Source: Desulfotruncus arcticus DSM 17038
Lineage (GTDB): Bacteria > Bacillota > Desulfotomaculia > Desulfotomaculales > Desulfallaceae
Assembly: GCF_900113335.1 (NCBI RefSeq)
Contig: NZ_FOOX01000020.1
Coordinates: 44,395 to 108,394, forward strand
DNA length: 64,000 nt
Direction: 5' to 3'
In this document: positions 40,778 through 48,808 of the stretch, piece after piece
Numbering within the stretch: the first letter of the stretch is position 1
How the letters are laid out: every line of letters starts with the position of its first letter
Translations under genes and position numbers: made by a program
Notes under the pieces: generated by a model
Told to the model about the DNA's origin: nothing
The model's database searches: none
What the model saw: the letters and a program-made list of their open reading frames with translations, nothing else

Positions 40778-40779
40778 TG

Positions 40780-41034
40780 CTATGGGTTGCCCCCTTTTTT
40801 ACTGCTGATTGATACCTTTATGTCGTTTACGTCGTCGGCAATTTTCCGGTATTGTTCGGTCAGTAATTCAAACTGCTTGGTAATGTCGTGGATAAATGCA
40901 GTAAGCTTGTCTTCCCGTTGTTTGGCTTCATCCTGCAGTCGGCGGCTTTCTCTCAGCTGGTAATAGTAAAGAGACACGAACAGAACAGCCCAAAGCCCTT
41001 CTTTAAAGGCGTAGTTGAAAATGGTTTCTTCTAC
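40780..41034 (-). CDS. BhlA/UviB-like holin with a GTA start
   Basis: An 84-residue protein. Residues 2-20 (E-E-T-I-F-N-Y-A-F-K-E-G-L-W-A-V-L-F) and the following Y-Y-Y-Q-L match the start and transmembrane helix of BhlA/UviB holins; a charged coiled coil follows. No ATG, GTG or TTG precedes the helix. A GTA lies 5 bases after AAAGGGGGTGG and just after an in-frame TGA, so GTA seems to be used as start. The next GTG (40977) would remove the membrane helix. Confidence 0.72.
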   Translation of the reverse strand, partial: VEETIFNYAFKEGLWAVLFVSLYYYQLRESRRLQDEAKQREDKLTAFIHDITKQFELLTEQYRKIADDVNDIKVSISSKKGGNP

Positions 41035-41089
41035 TCAAGCCACCCCCTTTCCCAGTAAAGAAGGAAGGCCAAGCCCGAAGGCTAGGCTA

Positions 41090-41836
41090 CTAACGTGCAA
41101 AAATATGGTTGCCTATTTGGGTTGTTATTTCCCTTGTCCATACCCAGTTGTAAGCTCCCACCAGGGAGGGGTTCCAGAAATACAAGGCCCCGTAAGTCGG
41201 GTCGTAGCCGCTCACGGCGTCCTGGGCAGCCTGCCTTGCGGTATCATTCGGGGTATTGTAAAAACTACCGTCATAAACAGGGGAGAAAGCCCACGGTTGG
41301 TAAAGCACATCGGCAATGGTGTTGGGAAAGCGGCTGTCTTTAACGCGGTTTAAAATAACAGCCCCGACACCAACTTGTCCTTTATACGGTTCGCCTTTTG
41401 ATTCGGCGTAGATCATACGGGCAAATAGATCCATTTCTTTAGGGGTGAATTCCGAGGCGGGTACTAATACAGGGGCAGGAATATATAGAATTTGGCCCAC
41501 GTATAAGTAGTCGCTATTCAACCCGTTAGCTAGTTTAATAGCCTGAATGGGTATGCCCCCATAGTTCCGTGAGATTTTCCAAAGGCTGTCCCCTGCACGT
41601 ACTCTGTAAGTGTCCGGTATCAATAGTTTTTGACCAGAGTAAATGATATTGCCTCCAGCCATACCGTTTACGGTTTGTAATGTATTAACAGGCACGCCGT
41701 TGACATTGCTTATTCTCCAGAGGGTGTCCCCTGGTTTGACTTGGTGCAGGGTCGAGGCATCGGCGTTGACCACAAAAATAAAAGCCGCCATTATAACGGC
41801 AGCTAGCACCAGAACACGAATCCAGGTTTTAAACAC
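41090..41836 (-). CDS. LysM cell-wall hydrolase of the SleB/CwlJ family
   Basis: A 248-residue exported protein. The signal peptide or anchor is W-I-R-V-L-V-L-A-A-V-I-M-A-A-F-I-F. Two LysM domains follow (V-K-P-G-D-T-L-W-R-I-S and V-R-A-G-D-S-L-W-K-I-S). The C-terminal Hydrolase_2 domain (A-R-M-I-Y-A-E-S-K-G-E-P-Y-K-G-Q-V-G-V-G-A-V-I-L-N-R-V) has the SleB catalytic Glu. This is the architecture of a spore cortex-lytic enzyme. In the phage it may serve cell lysis or act on the host's spores. GTG start, SD GAAAGGAG. Confidence 0.88.
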   Translation of the reverse strand: MFKTWIRVLVLAAVIMAAFIFVVNADASTLHQVKPGDTLWRISNVNGVPVNTLQTVNGMAGGNIIYSGQKLLIPDTYRVRAGDSLWKISRNYGGIPIQAIKLANGLNSDYLYVGQILYIPAPVLVPASEFTPKEMDLFARMIYAESKGEPYKGQVGVGAVILNRVKDSRFPNTIADVLYQPWAFSPVYDGSFYNTPNDTARQAAQDAVSGYDPTYGALYFWNPSLVGAYNWVWTREITTQIGNHIFAR

Positions 41837-41854
41837 TAAATTTTGCTCCTTTCA

Positions 41855-42211
41855 TTAAGTATTAGGCCCCCCTTCCAACTTGGCCAGCTTGTCTTCCAGG
41901 GCTTGCAAGCGGTCTTCAAGGGCCTTCATGCGGTTAGCCTCTTTTTGGGCTTTGGGGATTTTCCGGGGTTTTTCGTCGTTTTTCATCCATTCGGGCTTCA
42001 TAGCGTCGCCCTTTTTTATCTTGTCGGCCACGTAGCGGTCGTCAATAACAACAAAAGGATGTTTAATGTCCCTGATTTCCCCGAATTTGTGACGCACATT
42101 ATTTCCATCCACTTCCACTTCCCAAAGCCCATTTGTGGCCTGCAATACTTTTGGGCCGTCTTTATCATTTGAATAAATAATCAAATGGTATTGATTCCCC
42201 AGGTTAGGCAA
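41855..42211 (-). CDS. Phage protein with C-terminal coiled coil
   Basis: A 118-residue protein with TTG start after AGGAGGT. The first 60 residues look like beta strands (H-L-I-I-Y-S-N-D-K-D-G-P, F-V-V-I-D-D-R-Y-V-A-D). The end is a coiled coil (M-K-A-L-E-D-R-L-Q-A-L-E-D-K-L-A-K-L-E). It sits between tail-tip and lysis genes, like the XkdW or XkdX position of Bacillus phages. Function unknown. Confidence 0.55.
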   Translation of the reverse strand: MPNLGNQYHLIIYSNDKDGPKVLQATNGLWEVEVDGNNVRHKFGEIRDIKHPFVVIDDRYVADKIKKGDAMKPEWMKNDEKPRKIPKAQKEANRMKALEDRLQALEDKLAKLEGGPNT

Positions 42212-42228
42212 TTATAATTACCTCCTAT

Positions 42229-45200
42229 TTAAAGTCCAAGGACTGCCTTATATGTAAGGTATTCCTTGTATTTGGCATAATGGTCGCCGTTCGGTGAATA
42301 TAACGCAAAGCCTTTAGCGTTGCCGTTAATAATCTGGGTCAGCGTCCAGGTCGGCACTTCCACCCACCTTTCTTCTCCCCAAGCTAGCCCAGGCATTATT
42401 CCTATTGGGAATATTAACTGGGGTTCTCCTTGGTAAGGTATGTCGGTGTAGTTGTGCATATATAAGTAAAGGGGTTCTTCTTTCGGGTAGCCCCCTTCGG
42501 CATACCTTGTTAGCCGTAGAAAGCATTTAAGCACACTTTTAGGGTTAATTTCGTACCAGTTCTCTTTAATAAAGTCTACTGGTAGAAAATACAATGATTT
42601 GTGGTTTCCTGAATTATCCCAGGCCCCCTGTATAGCCCCTTTATAGTCCCCGTTCCAATTTTCGTATTCATTCCATACGGCCAGTTTTGTGGAATAATGT
42701 CCCATAATACAGGTGTTACTTTCAAATTTAGTGTTTTCGTTGCCAGCTTCAGCGGTAAATACGCCTGTAATTTGGCCCCCATTTATAGTTTCCGTGTTGG
42801 CTGTGTCGCCCTGGGGTGCAGTTCCTCCTCCGGCTATGATAGAAGGCCCGTCTGCCCGTAAGCCCGTCGGTGCTGTGCCCGTACAATCGGTTATGTTTAC
42901 GGTGCTTCCTTCACCGGCTTCGACAGCCACGTCTGCAGCCCCGTAAAATGAACATCGGTCTAAACTAATGTAACTAGAAGCCGCCAAAAGGCCCCATTGA
43001 CAAAGGCTATTTGTGTTTACGTCTATACGAAGGGCTTGCAGTCGGCTGTCTGTAACATATACCGTGGCCGCTTGACCGTTTAGTTCCCCGGCCAGGGGCA
43101 CATCATTTATGATGCCGTCTTCTAAAAAAACATCCATACCATTTGAATGAATGGCTATATTACCGTTTAATACACTGCCCTGTAATTCTATTGCTAATTG
43201 ACCACTTCCGTAATAGCCCTGAATGGCTATAGTTTCGTAAAAGGTTTGGCCAGCGGCACACTGAATGGTCACTACTCCAAAGTTGAAGCGAGGCACTTTG
43301 TCGATGGCCTTTTGAATAGTCCGTAAAGGCTGCGAGGGATCAAGGCCCGTGTTGTCGTCCCGCCCGTTTACGGCGTCTATATAGTAAATGTCGTTGTCAT
43401 AATTAACCTGTATTGTGTTACTGGTTAGCTTGCCAACATAAAGTTCACGGAAACCGCCTACCCGTGCGTCCAGGTCGGCTATAACGTCTCCGCCTTCGTT
43501 ATAAACTTGCAAGCGGCCATACCCGTTCCCTGGGCCGCCTAGTACTAAAGTTCCGCCACGGGCACGGTCAAAGGACATAGTTCCCGCTGTTATTAGGTCA
43601 GCGGTAAAACCGTCGGCGGTGCCAAAGGTCGTCCAGTTCCACTCCCCCGTCACGAGGTCTTTACTGTTCGCTATGGCTAAAACGCCGCCTAAAAGCCGCA
43701 TGGCCTTTGTCGGGCTGTAGTCGTTGTCTGTAATTAAAATTCCGTTATGATGCGACAGCTTAACGGTTCCCTGTCCCGCCCGAACTTCGGCCCGCAAAGT
43801 GTCAATATAGCCGTTAGGCGTCCCCACTTTGCTATCCCATACTCCTTCTTTGTCATTGATCTTCTTTTCCACCCGTTCCAGGCGGGCCAGGGTGTCCGAC
43901 ACTTTCGGCAAAAAATTGCCCAGCTTAACTTCGGCCTTTTCAGGCTCATCCAGGTGACGGGCCAGTTCAATGACACGGGCCTCCACCGATAGGGGCGGGT
44001 TGAATTCATTATCAATACATACAACATTGTCCCCCAGGCGGACTTTTTCGGAGGCGTAGCCCGTTACTTTTTCCAGGTCAACAACGTCCATAACGTATTC
44101 CATCAGGGGCGTTTTGTTTTGTTGCAGGGCTTCCCAGGTTTCCCGCAAAAGGGCTTCAGGATCGGTTTGTTCTTCGTTTTCGTAGATACCGAAACGGTGG
44201 CGTAAGGTGCCGTCATAGTTAATGCGGCCAAAGGTCGCCAGGGCGTCGGGGTCGCCTACCCACTCCTGGCCCATTGGTTTGTCCACGGGGTATCCGTCGG
44301 CTTTTTCCCATATCACGTCGGCAAAGTTAATACGGCGTCCATAGCCGTCCCCGCTTTCTTCGCCCTTGCCCCGGCCATAAAGGGCCGTTTTTACCACTGT
44401 GCTATCCGCTGTGCGTGTTACCTTCTTCATGTCCCTGGTGTACTGAAAGCGGCGGCCTGTATTGGTGCCCCTGCTTTGCAACAGGTCAACGTAGCGGCCC
44501 GTGATTTTACCGCCCGCCAGTTTCACCCGGTAACGCACTTCACAATTAAAAGTGTCAATAATTTTGTGGATACCGGAAAGGACACTTTCGTAATAAAAAT
44601 TTAGCTGGGACACGGTGCCCATTTCGCTTACAATACCCACTTCCCAGCGGGTGCCCGAAAGCATGATCGCCAGAAGGTTGCGAGCCGTTTCGTTTTCGGG
44701 CCGCCTGTCTTCCACGATTTCATCCACCAGTTCCAGGGCGGCGTGTTCGCAAAAAACCCTCTTATATACTGTGCTTTCGTGTGTTTCCTCCACTTCTTTG
44801 ACTACGAATAACTGGTAAAATTCTTCGTCCAGGTCTTTAATAGCCACGAGGCTTTCTGTAGCGACATATTGGGTGTCTTCGTGCTGTGCGGGCATATAAA
44901 ATTCCAGGGTATTTTCGCCGTTTATTTGTTCCTTATGCACGGCGTCGTAATAAGGGCATGCCGTAGGGCTTCCGTTAGTTAGAACCGCCCGTATGATTTC
45001 GCTTTTATCAAATATGAATAAATGGCGGTCAGGGTTTATAACGGTGTCCCGCTGTTCCAGGTTCCTTACGAATTCGTCCCAGCGAGGCAGCAAAAGTTTG
45101 GGACAGTCGGCCCCCTGGTCAAAGTAACGGTGGGGCACCACATTCTTTGTGGGTATGGAATAAAGGGCCTGTAAATACCGGATTAACCACAGGGCGTTTT

Positions 45201-45525
45201 GCTCGGCTTGCCCACGGTTGCCTCCAGCGTTTCGGCAAATTGTGATACTTATAGAAGTGTCATTCCCTGGGTCGTCGGTGGCCGTCGAGGTATTAAGCGT
45301 CATTTCGTCGGTTGGCACGTGTTCAACTATACCCAGGGCATCTACGGTAAAATGCCAGGAATTTAAGGCAGTGTCGTCGGTGTTCAAAAGGTTGGCGTAA
45401 AAATTGGCGTCTGCGTAAGCCGCCAGGTTGTCGGCGTCATGTATAACAATGCAAGAAGGGTTGATATATAGTTTGGGTCTGTTTGGCCGCCCGCCAGGAA
45501 TATGGTTTTTTGTTATGGACGCCAT
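42229..45525 (-). CDS. Tail-tip protein: amidase + prophage tail domain + beta-helix
   Basis: A 1098-residue fusion. Residues 1-165 form an Amidase_2 domain (I-V-I-H-D-A-D-N, W-H-F-T-V-D, V-V-P-H-R-Y-F-D, C-P-K-L-L-L-P-R-W-D-E-F). Residues about 170-560 resemble the prophage endopeptidase/tail-lysin (Tal) domain (N-T-L-E-F-Y-M-P, V-K-T-A-L-Y-G-R-G-K-G, V-R-L-G-D-N-V). Residues about 700-900 look like a right-handed beta-helix (D-A-V-N-G-R-D-D-N-T-G, T-I-Q-K-A-I). The C-terminus may bind receptors. It probably opens the cell wall during infection. SD AAGGGGGTGG. Confidence 0.85.
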   Translation of the reverse strand: MASITKNHIPGGRPNRPKLYINPSCIVIHDADNLAAYADANFYANLLNTDDTALNSWHFTVDALGIVEHVPTDEMTLNTSTATDDPGNDTSISITICRNAGGNRGQAEQNALWLIRYLQALYSIPTKNVVPHRYFDQGADCPKLLLPRWDEFVRNLEQRDTVINPDRHLFIFDKSEIIRAVLTNGSPTACPYYDAVHKEQINGENTLEFYMPAQHEDTQYVATESLVAIKDLDEEFYQLFVVKEVEETHESTVYKRVFCEHAALELVDEIVEDRRPENETARNLLAIMLSGTRWEVGIVSEMGTVSQLNFYYESVLSGIHKIIDTFNCEVRYRVKLAGGKITGRYVDLLQSRGTNTGRRFQYTRDMKKVTRTADSTVVKTALYGRGKGEESGDGYGRRINFADVIWEKADGYPVDKPMGQEWVGDPDALATFGRINYDGTLRHRFGIYENEEQTDPEALLRETWEALQQNKTPLMEYVMDVVDLEKVTGYASEKVRLGDNVVCIDNEFNPPLSVEARVIELARHLDEPEKAEVKLGNFLPKVSDTLARLERVEKKINDKEGVWDSKVGTPNGYIDTLRAEVRAGQGTVKLSHHNGILITDNDYSPTKAMRLLGGVLAIANSKDLVTGEWNWTTFGTADGFTADLITAGTMSFDRARGGTLVLGGPGNGYGRLQVYNEGGDVIADLDARVGGFRELYVGKLTSNTIQVNYDNDIYYIDAVNGRDDNTGLDPSQPLRTIQKAIDKVPRFNFGVVTIQCAAGQTFYETIAIQGYYGSGQLAIELQGSVLNGNIAIHSNGMDVFLEDGIINDVPLAGELNGQAATVYVTDSRLQALRIDVNTNSLCQWGLLAASSYISLDRCSFYGAADVAVEAGEGSTVNITDCTGTAPTGLRADGPSIIAGGGTAPQGDTANTETINGGQITGVFTAEAGNENTKFESNTCIMGHYSTKLAVWNEYENWNGDYKGAIQGAWDNSGNHKSLYFLPVDFIKENWYEINPKSVLKCFLRLTRYAEGGYPKEEPLYLYMHNYTDIPYQGEPQLIFPIGIMPGLAWGEERWVEVPTWTLTQIINGNAKGFALYSPNGDHYAKYKEYLTYKAVLGL

Positions 45526-45540
45526 TTATCCACCCCCTTA

Positions 45541-45575
45541 AATTAAAAGGAAACGGCATCCCAAAGGACGCCGTT
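45541..45575 (-). terminator. Terminator between the two tail-tip genes
   Basis: AACGGC ... GCCGTT with an inner stem, then TTTCCTTTT on the minus strand, within 2 bases of the 45577 stop. Confidence 0.6.
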
Positions 45576-45576
45576 G

Positions 45577-48500
45577 TTACAGCCATTTTTCTTGATATTG
45601 TATGGTTACGTCACACTTTGCAGCTGGTTCCAAAGTAAATTCATTCAAGCCACGGTCTAACATAAAGAAGTCAGAAGACACGTCCAGGCAGTTCATGGCC
45701 CGCAGTCCGTTCACCTCTATAGTCGCCCTGTCATTGTCAATTACAAGTATGTCCCCGTGTTGGAAGTCATAAGTCACTAATACGTGCTTGCTTCCCTTCT
45801 GTAACTTGACGTAAGGGATCGGGGCTTTTACTTTCATGGTAAATAACGGGTAAGTCCTTGCGGTTCCGTTATACGTCAAGCAAGGGGATTCTACGGCCCC
45901 CACGCCCAGGTTGCCGTCAAAAGCCATTAGACAGGAGGTGTTTTCGTCCAGCGGCAGCGGGCCGCCTGTATCATTGGCCGCCAGTTCTGCGGTTGTGCGG
46001 ACTATTTTAGAAGCCCTTACTTCATCAATGGTGTTGTTCCATTGTTCGGAAGTGTCAAAACTGCTTCCCAGGAATATGGTTCCCTTTTCGTCTATGTTGG
46101 CGGGGGTCGCCAGGGTCGCGGTGCCCCACTCCACGCCGTCAATCAAAAGCCACACCTGGCTCCCGTTCCAGCGGGCCGCAAAGACGTGGCTGCCCACCAT
46201 GGCAATGCCCGAAGTTTTAATGACCAGAGTATTGTTAAAATGCAATTCATAGGTTCCGTCAGTCAGCTTTTTAAATAGGAAGCGGCTTCCTTCGGCCCCG
46301 TGGCTGTCCCATAAAAAGGCGTTGCGGTCAGTCCGCCCGTCCTCAAAAGCCCTGACTTCGAAGGTGCCCTGGTCGCTTTCCAGGCCGCCGCCCATGTCCA
46401 GGGTCAGGGTTTCCGGTTCACGGGTGCCCACTGTCCAGGTCGTTTGATAGGGCTTTTCTTCAAGCTGCCATTTGGTCACGCCGCTGGGGGTTAGCTTTAA
46501 TTCCGCCGTGGCCGGGGTCACGGTAATCAGGTTTCCGGTTTTGTGGTTTGACACTTTAAAGATCAGGCTGTGTAAGGTCGGTGGTTCAGGTGACGTTACT
46601 GTTTTAAGGGTAGCTCTAGTCATAACGGTTATACCTGAAAGACTTTGACCGGGGATTAGCCCGGAAATTGCCCCTCCGTTGGTCGCCGCCTGCCACGAAG
46701 TCCCGGCGTCCACGCTGGTTTCTACGGTAAGGGAAGCACCGGCGGGCACGGTGGCCGTCCATGAAATGACACTTGAAAAATAGGCTTCCACGTTGGAAAT
46801 ATCGTAGGCCGCAGAACTCCTTGTGCCGGTGTTGGCCTTGCTTATATTTATAGCTAGGTCTGTTAACTGAGGCGTTTGCTTTTGGTCGGCGGTCGGGGTT
46901 AGTGTCGCTCGGTATTGCAGCTTCGCTCCGCTTGCAATCACGGAACCGCTAGGCAAGCCGGGGACGGCCCCGCCTTTGGCTACAGTTTGCCAGCCCGCCC
47001 AGGTCGTCCCGTCTGGGGCGTAGTTGGTTTGCACGGTCAGGCCCGCCCCGGTGGGCACAACGCTGCCCCAGGTTATGGTTGAAGTCATAACGATGGACGG
47101 CGAAAGTGTCATAATGGGGGAGGTATAGGTGCCTGTTAATCTGTAAACGTCTTTAGCCGCGATTTCCACGGTAATATCAGACACTTTCGGGGTCTGCGTC
47201 GGATCGGACGTGGCTAGCGTTACCCTCCATTTAAGGCTTTTGCCCGCCACGTCAGTGTCGGGGGCTAGGCCAGGAATTTCCCCACCGTTGGTGCATTGTG
47301 CCCAGGTAGTCCCGCCGTCAAGCGTCACTTCTACCTTTACGGTTGTGCTGGCGGAAGGCGTTATTTCCGTCCATGCGATACGGCTTGTCGCCACGGTGCC
47401 CACGGTTGAAATGTTGTAAGCGGGGGACACGCGGCTGCCCGTGGATTTATACTGGTCTGTGGTCGTGGTTTCGTCCCACTGTACGGTAAAGTCGTCCACA
47501 TAACAGCGGTAGCCGTGGCCGCCGTCTTCCCAGCTGACGTTATAGCTCCGCCCAGGGGTTAAGTTATAGCTTGTAAATGTCCAGTAATTGGCCGCCGATA
47601 ATTTTCTGATCAGGGTGCCGTTCACGTAAATTTCCGTTATTCCGCTACTGGGATACGTGGGGAAATTCATTTTTGCGTTCTCAGCCCCCGCCGGAATGAC
47701 AAAAATAGTGTACCCGTAATAATTTGTAGTGTAAGAATAATCGCCACTCCAATGCTGATTTGAAGAATTGTCGAAGTAATACCATTGAAAGAAATTACCC
47801 ACTGTTGTGCTTTCGTCATCTTCAAAGGTGGCCTTTTTAATTATGTGTTGCGTGCTTGTTACTTGCTCGGTGGCCAGCTTCAGTTCACCGTTTGCGTTGG
47901 CCGTAACGTCTGTAAGCGTGCCCCCTAGAAAGTCGGCCTGAGTCGTTTCGGTTTTAGCGTAGTCGGTGCCCGAAGGTATTTTGGTTAATTCCACAAGGCC
48001 GCCCGCCGTGGCCTGGGTGTTGCTGTGGGTTCCGTTAAAGTCGCCCTGGATCGTGTCGGCGTTGCTGAAAGCTGGTTCAAGTGTCAATTTTAAATCTGTA
48101 TCATCGGTATGAACTCCGCTTTGGGTGCCTGTGGCCAGGTCGTCCATAAAGACGTGTTCGAGTGTCACGGCCTGGTCTGTCCCTTCGGTTGAAAGGGTAT
48201 AAATTGCCCCAGGTGTCAACGCGGTTAAGGTTTCTTCCGCCGGGGCTTCTGCAGTTTGCATATGGTTTGTGGTTCCTTCTTCAATAAAGACGGCCTCCCC
48301 GTACTGGCCCGCCTTATAGCGTGGCTGGTTTACAGAGTAGGATGTGCCGTCTTCCAGAAAGGCTGCCGAGGCCCTGGCAAACACCGGGTTAGGTTTGGCC
48401 ACGGCCACGGTTTGGTTAATCAATTGCCCGGCGGCAAAGGGTTCAGGGCATAAAAAAAGCAGGTTTCCCTGTCCGTTGTAAACGATTTCGTCAATATCCG

Positions 48501-48807
48501 TTTCACCAGTTACCCGTGCCATGTATATTTTGTCGGGTTCGTCGCTAAAAACAAGCGGCTTCAAGTCGTCCTGGTATAACCAGTCGGCCAGTTGACGGGC
48601 CTTTACGCGTAACTCTTCCCATGACGCCGCCTTTATGGTCACGGCCACCTCAATTTGTCTTACGCCCAGTTCCGTGCCAAAGTCTAAGGCCCCCGCCCGC
48701 TTTGGTATGCTCACTGTTTTAGAGGCCACAGGAGGTAAAATGCTTTGCCTAACCACGTTTACTGTCACGTAGGTTTTACTATCTATTCCATTAAAAGAAA
48801 ATGACAC
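45577..48807 (-). CDS. Distal tail protein with three repeat domains and LamG-like fold
   Basis: A 1076-residue protein. I choose GTG 48807, 9 bases after GAAGGGGG, immediately past the tape-measure stop; the start codon lies inside an AAGTGTCA site. Residues 1-150 match the siphovirus distal tail (Dit) domain (P-K-R-A-G-A-L-D-F-G-T-E-L, W-E-E-L-R-V-K-A-R-Q-L-A-D-W-L). Then come three tandem units of about 95 residues, a concanavalin/LamG-like region (G-T-I-F-L-G-S-S-F, I-D-E-V-R-A-S) and a beta-rich end. It joins tail tube to tip and probably helps binding. Confidence 0.85.
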   Translation of the reverse strand: MSFSFNGIDSKTYVTVNVVRQSILPPVASKTVSIPKRAGALDFGTELGVRQIEVAVTIKAASWEELRVKARQLADWLYQDDLKPLVFSDEPDKIYMARVTGETDIDEIVYNGQGNLLFLCPEPFAAGQLINQTVAVAKPNPVFARASAAFLEDGTSYSVNQPRYKAGQYGEAVFIEEGTTNHMQTAEAPAEETLTALTPGAIYTLSTEGTDQAVTLEHVFMDDLATGTQSGVHTDDTDLKLTLEPAFSNADTIQGDFNGTHSNTQATAGGLVELTKIPSGTDYAKTETTQADFLGGTLTDVTANANGELKLATEQVTSTQHIIKKATFEDDESTTVGNFFQWYYFDNSSNQHWSGDYSYTTNYYGYTIFVIPAGAENAKMNFPTYPSSGITEIYVNGTLIRKLSAANYWTFTSYNLTPGRSYNVSWEDGGHGYRCYVDDFTVQWDETTTTDQYKSTGSRVSPAYNISTVGTVATSRIAWTEITPSASTTVKVEVTLDGGTTWAQCTNGGEIPGLAPDTDVAGKSLKWRVTLATSDPTQTPKVSDITVEIAAKDVYRLTGTYTSPIMTLSPSIVMTSTITWGSVVPTGAGLTVQTNYAPDGTTWAGWQTVAKGGAVPGLPSGSVIASGAKLQYRATLTPTADQKQTPQLTDLAINISKANTGTRSSAAYDISNVEAYFSSVISWTATVPAGASLTVETSVDAGTSWQAATNGGAISGLIPGQSLSGITVMTRATLKTVTSPEPPTLHSLIFKVSNHKTGNLITVTPATAELKLTPSGVTKWQLEEKPYQTTWTVGTREPETLTLDMGGGLESDQGTFEVRAFEDGRTDRNAFLWDSHGAEGSRFLFKKLTDGTYELHFNNTLVIKTSGIAMVGSHVFAARWNGSQVWLLIDGVEWGTATLATPANIDEKGTIFLGSSFDTSEQWNNTIDEVRASKIVRTTAELAANDTGGPLPLDENTSCLMAFDGNLGVGAVESPCLTYNGTARTYPLFTMKVKAPIPYVKLQKGSKHVLVTYDFQHGDILVIDNDRATIEVNGLRAMNCLDVSSDFFMLDRGLNEFTLEPAAKCDVTIQYQEKWL
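46545..47440 (-). repeat. Three tandem repeat domains in the tail protein
   Basis: Three copies of about 300 bases encode units that share G-x-R-S-x-x-Y-x-I-S, S-x-I-S-W, V-x-x-x-x-D-x-G-T-x-W, G-G-x-I-x-G-L and a closing L-x-x-L. The unit is beta-sandwich-like. Copy number may vary by recombination. Confidence 0.65.
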
Positions 48808-48808
48808 T

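Noticed and set aside
43895..47190. Seven-of-eight matches to AAGTGTCA such as CGACACTT, GGACACTT and AGACACTT
   Set aside because: They were left out of the exact count to avoid inflating it; they may be decayed sites.
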